Below are positions 60,309-64,000 of a DNA stretch of 64,000 bases, in pieces. The translations under genes were made by a program, and so were the position numbers. Source of the DNA: Sphaerimonospora thailandensis (lineage in GTDB: Bacteria > Actinomycetota > Actinomycetes > Streptosporangiales > Streptosporangiaceae); NCBI RefSeq assembly GCF_016863115.1, contig NZ_BOOG01000016.1, positions 1-64,000 of the forward strand. Reading direction: 5' to 3'. How positions within the stretch are numbered: the stretch's first letter is position 1; each line of letters opens with the position of its first letter. A model generated the notes under the pieces. It was not told where the DNA came from. It did not search any database and saw nothing but the letters and a program-made list of their open reading frames with translations.

Positions 60309-61040
60309 CTATTGAGGGACGCGTGCCACGCAGAAGACGGTCTGGCCGAAGGGCGGCCGGATGATGCGCTCGATGAACCGCGTCATCGGCACGACGGTCC
60401 GGTCGTAGACCTTGACGAGTCGCGGATCGGGATAGCCGACGCCGCCTCGCCGTACCGCGGCCCACCACGCGATGCCGCCCAGGAAGTTGATCGGCTTGAG
60501 CACGTCGACGCCCAGCCCCGCGGCCGTGACCGCGGCGCGGAGCGTGGCGGGGGTGTACCGCCTGACATGCCCAACCTTGCGGTCAAAATCCCCATAAAGC
60601 TGCATGTATCCGGGAACCCAGATGATGATACGTCCGCCCGGCGCGGTCACCCTGGCGAGGGATCGCAGGGCCTCGGCGTCCTCTTCGATGTGCTCCAGGA
60701 CATTCATCATCACGACCGTGTCCACCGGATCGGCCAGGGGGATCTCGGCCGGCAGCCCGAACTGGAGCACGGAGACGTCGTCGCGATGAGCGAACCGCTT
60801 CTCGAGCTGCTCGACACAGTACGGATCGAAATCGCTCACGACCAGCCGATCGAGACGCGGGAGGAACTGTTCGGCGAAATGCCCCAGACCGGACCCGATC
60901 TCGAGCATTGAGCGTCCGACGTGCGGGGCGACCATGTCGAACTCGTACTGCCGGTAGTTCTTCGCCTCATCGCCACCGAGGTGGTTCTCCAGAGCATCGT
61001 CTCCGGCCGCGGGCTGGACTACACGGTCATACCCAGACAT
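60309..61040 (-). CDS. Class I SAM-dependent methyltransferase
   Basis: A 243-aa protein. SAM motif I is SMLEIGSGLGHFAEQFL, motif II is LVVSDFDPYC, motif III is DTVVMMNVLEHIEEDAEALRS, and GGRIIIWVPGYMQLYGDFDRKVGHVRRYT follows. The C-terminal hydrophobic part (LGGIAWWAAVRR, RFIERIIRPPFGQTVFCVARV) may contact the membrane, as in lipid- or polyprenyl-linked methyltransferases. Substrate unknown. Its stop is 157 bp from the acyl-CoA dehydrogenase start on the same strand. Confidence 0.88.
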   Translation of the reverse strand: MSGYDRVVQPAAGDDALENHLGGDEAKNYRQYEFDMVAPHVGRSMLEIGSGLGHFAEQFLPRLDRLVVSDFDPYCVEQLEKRFAHRDDVSVLQFGLPAEIPLADPVDTVVMMNVLEHIEEDAEALRSLARVTAPGGRIIIWVPGYMQLYGDFDRKVGHVRRYTPATLRAAVTAAGLGVDVLKPINFLGGIAWWAAVRRGGVGYPDPRLVKVYDRTVVPMTRFIERIIRPPFGQTVFCVARVPQ

Positions 61041-61140
61041 AAGATCCTCTTTACGCGCTGACGGACGTCGAAAGTGTAGTGGTCACCGGATTCCGGGGTG
61101 TCGCCTTCGGTGGCCTTCACCCGATGCCCTACCCCAAAGC

Positions 61141-61245
61141 CTCCTGGGATCGGGTGACGAGGCCGAGGACGTCGTTCAGGAAACCTTCGTCAAGGCGTTC
61201 CGACACCTGGGAAGCTTCCGTCGCGACGCGGCTTTCAAACCGTGG
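61141..61245 (+). pseudogene. ECF sigma factor region-2 fragment
   Basis: A ~34-codon frame reads GDEAEDVVQETFVKAFRHLG and continues SFRRDAAFKPW. This is the promoter -10 recognition helix of sigma-70 region 2 (DAEDVVQETFLRAWR...). No region 4 or start follows; the frame runs directly into the antisense 3' end of the adenosine deaminase gene at 61251. It is a truncated gene scar. Confidence 0.65.
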
Positions 61246-61250
61246 GGGGA

Positions 61251-62276
61251 TCACTCCGGGGTGGTCAGCCAGGTGTCGATCTCGGTGATGATCTCCTTCT
61301 TCACCGTCTCCGGCGCCGCCGACGACCTGATCGACTGCCTGGCCATCTCCGCGATCTCCGCGTCGGTGAAGCCGTACACGTCCCGGGCGAGCTGGTACTG
61401 CGGCAGCAGCCGGGCGCCGAACAGCAGCGGGTCGTCGGCGCCGAGCGCGATCGGGACACCCGCGTCGAACAGCCGTCGCAGCGGTACGTCCTCGGGCTGC
61501 TCCGCCACACCGAGCCCCACGTTGGACAGCGGGCACACCTCGCAGGTGATCTGCCGGTCGGCCAGCCGCTCCATGAGCCGCTGAGACTCGGCCGCGCGGA
61601 TGCCATGGCCCAGCCGGTCGGCGTCCAGATCGTCGACGCACTCCTCGACGCTGGCCGCGCCCAGCAGCTCACCTCCGTGCGGTACGGCGAGCAGCCCGGC
61701 CCGCTTGGCGATCCGGAAGGCGTGGTCGAAGTCCCTGGCACGTCCGCGCCGTTCGTCGTTGGACAGGCCGAAGCCCACGACCCCCTTCCCGGCGTACTGC
61801 GCGGCCAGCCGGGCGAGCGTCCGCGCGTCGAGGGGATGGCGGGTGCGGTTGGCCGCCACGACCACGGCCATGCCGATGCCCGCGGCCCGCGCCGCCTGCT
61901 CGGCCGCGTCGAGGACGAGCTCGAGCGTCGATGTCAGCCCGCCGAACCGCTGGGCGTACCCCGAGGGGTCCACCTGGATCTCCAGCCAGCGGGAACCCTC
62001 ACGCGCCTCGTCCGCCGCCGCCTCGTGCAGCAGCCGCCGGACGTCCTCCGGCCGCCGCAGCACCGACCGTGCGATGTCGTAGAGCCGCTGGAACCGGAAC
62101 CAGCCCCGCTCGTCGGTCGCCCGCAACCTGGGCGGCCAGTCCTGGACGAGCGCGTCGGGCAGATGGACGCCCCGCTCCCGGGCCAGCTCGATCAGCGTCG
62201 TGTGCCGCATCGAGCCGGTGAAGTGCAGGTGCAGATGTGCCTTGGGCAGCGTGTCGAGTGGACGTGCCATTTTCAT
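61251..62276 (-). CDS. add: Adenosine deaminase
   Basis: A ~341-aa zinc hydrolase converting adenosine to inosine. Zinc ligands are the HxH in PKAHLHLHFTGSM and His in LLAVPHGGELLG. The catalytic residues are in GELLGAAS, DRLGHGIRAAE and IALGADDPLLFG, and ITCEVCPLSNVGLGV is a family block. The start is not firm: ATG 62276 (MKMARPL) is used and ATG 62270 is two codons later. Placement between the ECF scar and aspC follows actinomycete synteny toward secE. Confidence 0.93.
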   Translation of the reverse strand: MKMARPLDTLPKAHLHLHFTGSMRHTTLIELARERGVHLPDALVQDWPPRLRATDERGWFRFQRLYDIARSVLRRPEDVRRLLHEAAADEAREGSRWLEIQVDPSGYAQRFGGLTSTLELVLDAAEQAARAAGIGMAVVVAANRTRHPLDARTLARLAAQYAGKGVVGFGLSNDERRGRARDFDHAFRIAKRAGLLAVPHGGELLGAASVEECVDDLDADRLGHGIRAAESQRLMERLADRQITCEVCPLSNVGLGVAEQPEDVPLRRLFDAGVPIALGADDPLLFGARLLPQYQLARDVYGFTDAEIAEMARQSIRSSAAPETVKKEIITEIDTWLTTPE

Positions 62277-62352
62277 ATGGTGCCGCATCCCCCGAGCGCG
62301 CGTGCTGCGCTCCTGGACTCGGCGGCCATCTCGGCCGGCTAGGACATGCGAA

Positions 62353-62380
62353 AAGGCCCGGATGTCGCCATCCGGGCCTT
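62353..62380 (-). terminator. Rho-independent terminator of the aminotransferase gene
   Basis: A perfect 12-bp stem (AAGGCCCGGATG at 62353-62364 with 62369-62380) and TCGC tetraloop lie 11 bp beyond the aminotransferase stop. On the minus strand it is followed by a TTTT run, so it terminates that gene. Confidence 0.88.
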
Positions 62381-62391
62381 CGCCGGCAGAG

Positions 62392-63597
62392 CTAGTGTGC
62401 TTCGTCGAGGAACTTGGCCAGACGGCTGACGCCCTCGACCAGGTCGTCATCGCCCAGTGCGTACGAGAGCCGGAAATAACCAGGAGTGCCGAACGCCTCG
62501 CCGGGGACCAGCGCGACCTCGGCCTCCTCGAGGATGATCTCAGCCAACTCGGCCGACGACCGCGGCCGCCTGCCGCGGATCTCCTTGCCGAGCAGCGCCT
62601 TCACCGAGGGGTAGGCGTAGAACGCGCCCAGCGGCTCGGGGCAGACCACGCCGGGGATCTCGTTGAGCATCCTGACCATGGTCTGGCGGCGGCGGTCGAA
62701 GGCCGCGCGCATGGCGGAGACGGCCGACAGGTCACCGGAGACGGCGGCGAGGGCGGCGGCCTGCGCGACGTTCGAGACGTTGGACGTCGCGTGCGACTGC
62801 AGGTTGGTCGCCGCCTTCACGACGTCGGCGGGGCCGATGAGCCAGCCCACCCGCCACCCGGTCATCGCATAGGTCTTCGCCACGCCGTTCAGCACGACGA
62901 CGCGGTCCCGCAACTCGGGTACGGCGGTGGCCACGCTGGAAAACGCGGCGTCGCCGTACACGAGGTGCTCGTAGATCTCGTCGGTGACGATCCACAGGCC
63001 CTTGTCGAGCGCCCAGCGGCCGATCTCCGCCACCTGCTCGGGGGTGTAGACGGCGCCGGTCGGGTTGGAGGGGGAGACGAAGAGCAGCACCTTGGTGCGC
63101 TCGGTCAGCTTCTCATCGAGCTGCTCGACCGAGGCGAGGTAGCCGGTCGTCTCGTCGGTCACGACGTCGACCTGGACACCGCCCGCCAGCTTGATCGCCT
63201 CGGGGTAGGTCGTCCAGTACGGAGCGACCACCAGGACCTCGTCGCCCGGGTCGAGCAGCGTGGCGAACGCCTCGTAGACCGCCTGCTTGCCACCGTTGGT
63301 CACGAGCACCTGGGCGGCGTCGACCTGGAACCCGCTGTCGCGCAGCGTCTTGTCGGCGATCGCCTGCTTGAGCTCGGGCAGGCCCCCGGCGGGCGTGTAC
63401 TTGTGGAATCTGGGGTTCCTGCACGCCTCGACGGCCGCCTCGACGATGTAGTCGGGTGTGGGGAAGTCGGGCTCGCCGGCGCCGAAGCCGATGACCGGGC
63501 GACCGGCGGCCTTCATCGCCTTGGCCTTGCTGTCCACGGCCAGCGTCGCGGACTCGGAGATCGCGGAGATACGCGCGGAGATGCGAGGTCGGGTCAT
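62392..63597 (-). CDS. aspC: Aspartate (class I) aminotransferase
   Basis: A 401-aa PLP enzyme. The PLP Lys is in [20 protein letters not shown], and [33 protein letters not shown] and the start [17 protein letters not shown] are typical of fold-type I aspartate aminotransferases. ATG 63597 begins MTRPRIS; longer upstream in-frame sequence is not homologous. It is followed downstream by a rho-independent terminator. Adenosine deaminase, aspC, tRNA-Trp and secE is the usual actinomycete order. Confidence 0.94.
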   Translation of the reverse strand: MTRPRISARISAISESATLAVDSKAKAMKAAGRPVIGFGAGEPDFPTPDYIVEAAVEACRNPRFHKYTPAGGLPELKQAIADKTLRDSGFQVDAAQVLVTNGGKQAVYEAFATLLDPGDEVLVVAPYWTTYPEAIKLAGGVQVDVVTDETTGYLASVEQLDEKLTERTKVLLFVSPSNPTGAVYTPEQVAEIGRWALDKGLWIVTDEIYEHLVYGDAAFSSVATAVPELRDRVVVLNGVAKTYAMTGWRVGWLIGPADVVKAATNLQSHATSNVSNVAQAAALAAVSGDLSAVSAMRAAFDRRRQTMVRMLNEIPGVVCPEPLGAFYAYPSVKALLGKEIRGRRPRSSAELAEIILEEAEVALVPGEAFGTPGYFRLSYALGDDDLVEGVSRLAKFLDEAH

Positions 63598-63843
63598 GCC
63601 TCCATCGTTCCAGATCGCCTGTGTGGTTTCCCCGCGATATCCGGCCCTGGGAGGCCGTGCTGCGGTACGGTCGAGGGGCACGGAGGCGATCTCCGGGCAA
63701 CGCTGTGAGCTGGGACGCGGTCGGTGTGGACAACGTCGGTTCGACGTAGCCGCCATTCCCCCGTACACTTCACCGTCTAGTGGGCCACGCGGGGAACGTG
63801 CGGACGCATCAGAGCGTTTCTCGGGTATCGTGGTGCACGGCCT

Positions 63844-63916
63844 AGGGCACTGGCGCAATTGGTAGCGCACCGGTCTCCAAAACCGGCGGTTGGGGGTTCG
63901 AGTCCCTCGTGCCCTG
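63844..63916 (+). tRNA. tRNA-Trp (anticodon CCA)
   Basis: A 73-nt cloverleaf. Acceptor arms AGGGCAC (63844-63850) and GTGCCCT (63909-63915) pair, with discriminator G. The anticodon arm CCGGT/ACCGG encloses CTCCAAA with CCA at 63877-63879, and the T arm contains GGTTCGAGTCC. A possible -10 (TATCGT, 63826-63831) lies upstream. CCA is not encoded. Confidence 0.97.
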
Positions 63917-63993
63917 CGGAGTGCGGTCCGCGCAACAATGGCGTGAAAAGCGCGCCGCAAGCTGCGACGGACACGACGGATCAGGTGAGGACT

Positions 63994-64000
63994 GTGGCGA
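63994..64000 (+). CDS. Start of the next gene, cut by the window edge (secE by synteny)
   Basis: A GTG at 63994 preceded by GGTGAGGACT begins a frame that leaves the window after seven bases. In actinomycetes secE follows tRNA-Trp, so this is inferred to be secE; the sequence itself cannot show it. Confidence 0.3.

Overview
The window is a piece of a high-GC actinobacterial chromosome, most likely from the Streptosporangiales (Nonomuraea/Microbispora/Streptosporangium-like). The evidence is a mycothiol gene (mshA), SenX3-RegX3, CarD, IdeR-type DtxR, class F sortases, many GTG/TTG starts, and a recurrent -10-like hexamer (TANNNT) placed 6-7 nt before start codons with no Shine-Dalgarno, as expected for leaderless mRNAs. 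Family assignments come from reading motifs by eye; no database search was possible.

Layout. 1-12.7 kb is core chromosome: an SDR (cut by the window edge), mshA, a YbjN protein, gpmA, senX3-regX3, a lipoprotein, carD, ispF (without ispD between them), a YeaQ-like membrane protein, a DUF2637 membrane protein, an F420/FMN-type oxidoreductase, cysS, rlmB and tRNA-Thr(TGT). 12.7-35 kb is accessory and partly decayed. It holds remnants of an hsdM methylase, a frameshifted HAD hydrolase, a VOC protein and an ECF sigma factor; a scar where a headless LysR gene meets a headless epimerase gene; several small secreted or membrane hypotheticals; an MFS exporter; an unusual two-gene module (317-aa protein plus PIN-domain toxin); and a Clp_N/HTH pair with two palindromic operators, flanked by duplicated VOC genes. 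34.6-39.4 kb has a large glycosyltransferase and an ECF-type metal transporter (MN-Q-O) preceded by a sequence matching the nickel-regulator (Nur) box, so nickel is the likely substrate.

39.4-50.5 kb returns to core metabolism and regulation: a STAS antagonist, an SDR, a crotonase, a rhomboid protease, serC, citrate synthase, pdxH (followed by a 12-bp tandem repeat), an IdeR-like regulator, a PAS-GAF-SpoIIE-HATPase phosphatase and an acyl-CoA dehydrogenase. 50.6-55.1 kb is a surface-display locus with two surface proteins, each followed by its own class F sortase. Both proteins end in a non-LPXTG sorting-like signal (P-x-G-G-x-x-T-G plus membrane anchor and basic tail). 55.2-64 kb has a hypothetical protein, a thiolase with a candidate operator, a Uma2 nuclease, a 625-aa acyl-CoA dehydrogenase, a methyltransferase, an ECF sigma remnant, adenosine deaminase, an aspartate-type aminotransferase and tRNA-Trp(CCA). 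The last bases may be the start of secE.

Themes: acyl-CoA degradation genes (SDR + crotonase, two acyl-CoA dehydrogenases, thiolase) are scattered, and two of them have their own inverted repeats. Gene decay is concentrated downstream of tRNA-Thr, which looks like an old integration site. The most interesting candidates are the paired sortase/substrate locus, the PIN-domain module, the Clp_N/HTH operator pair and the Nur-box-controlled transporter.
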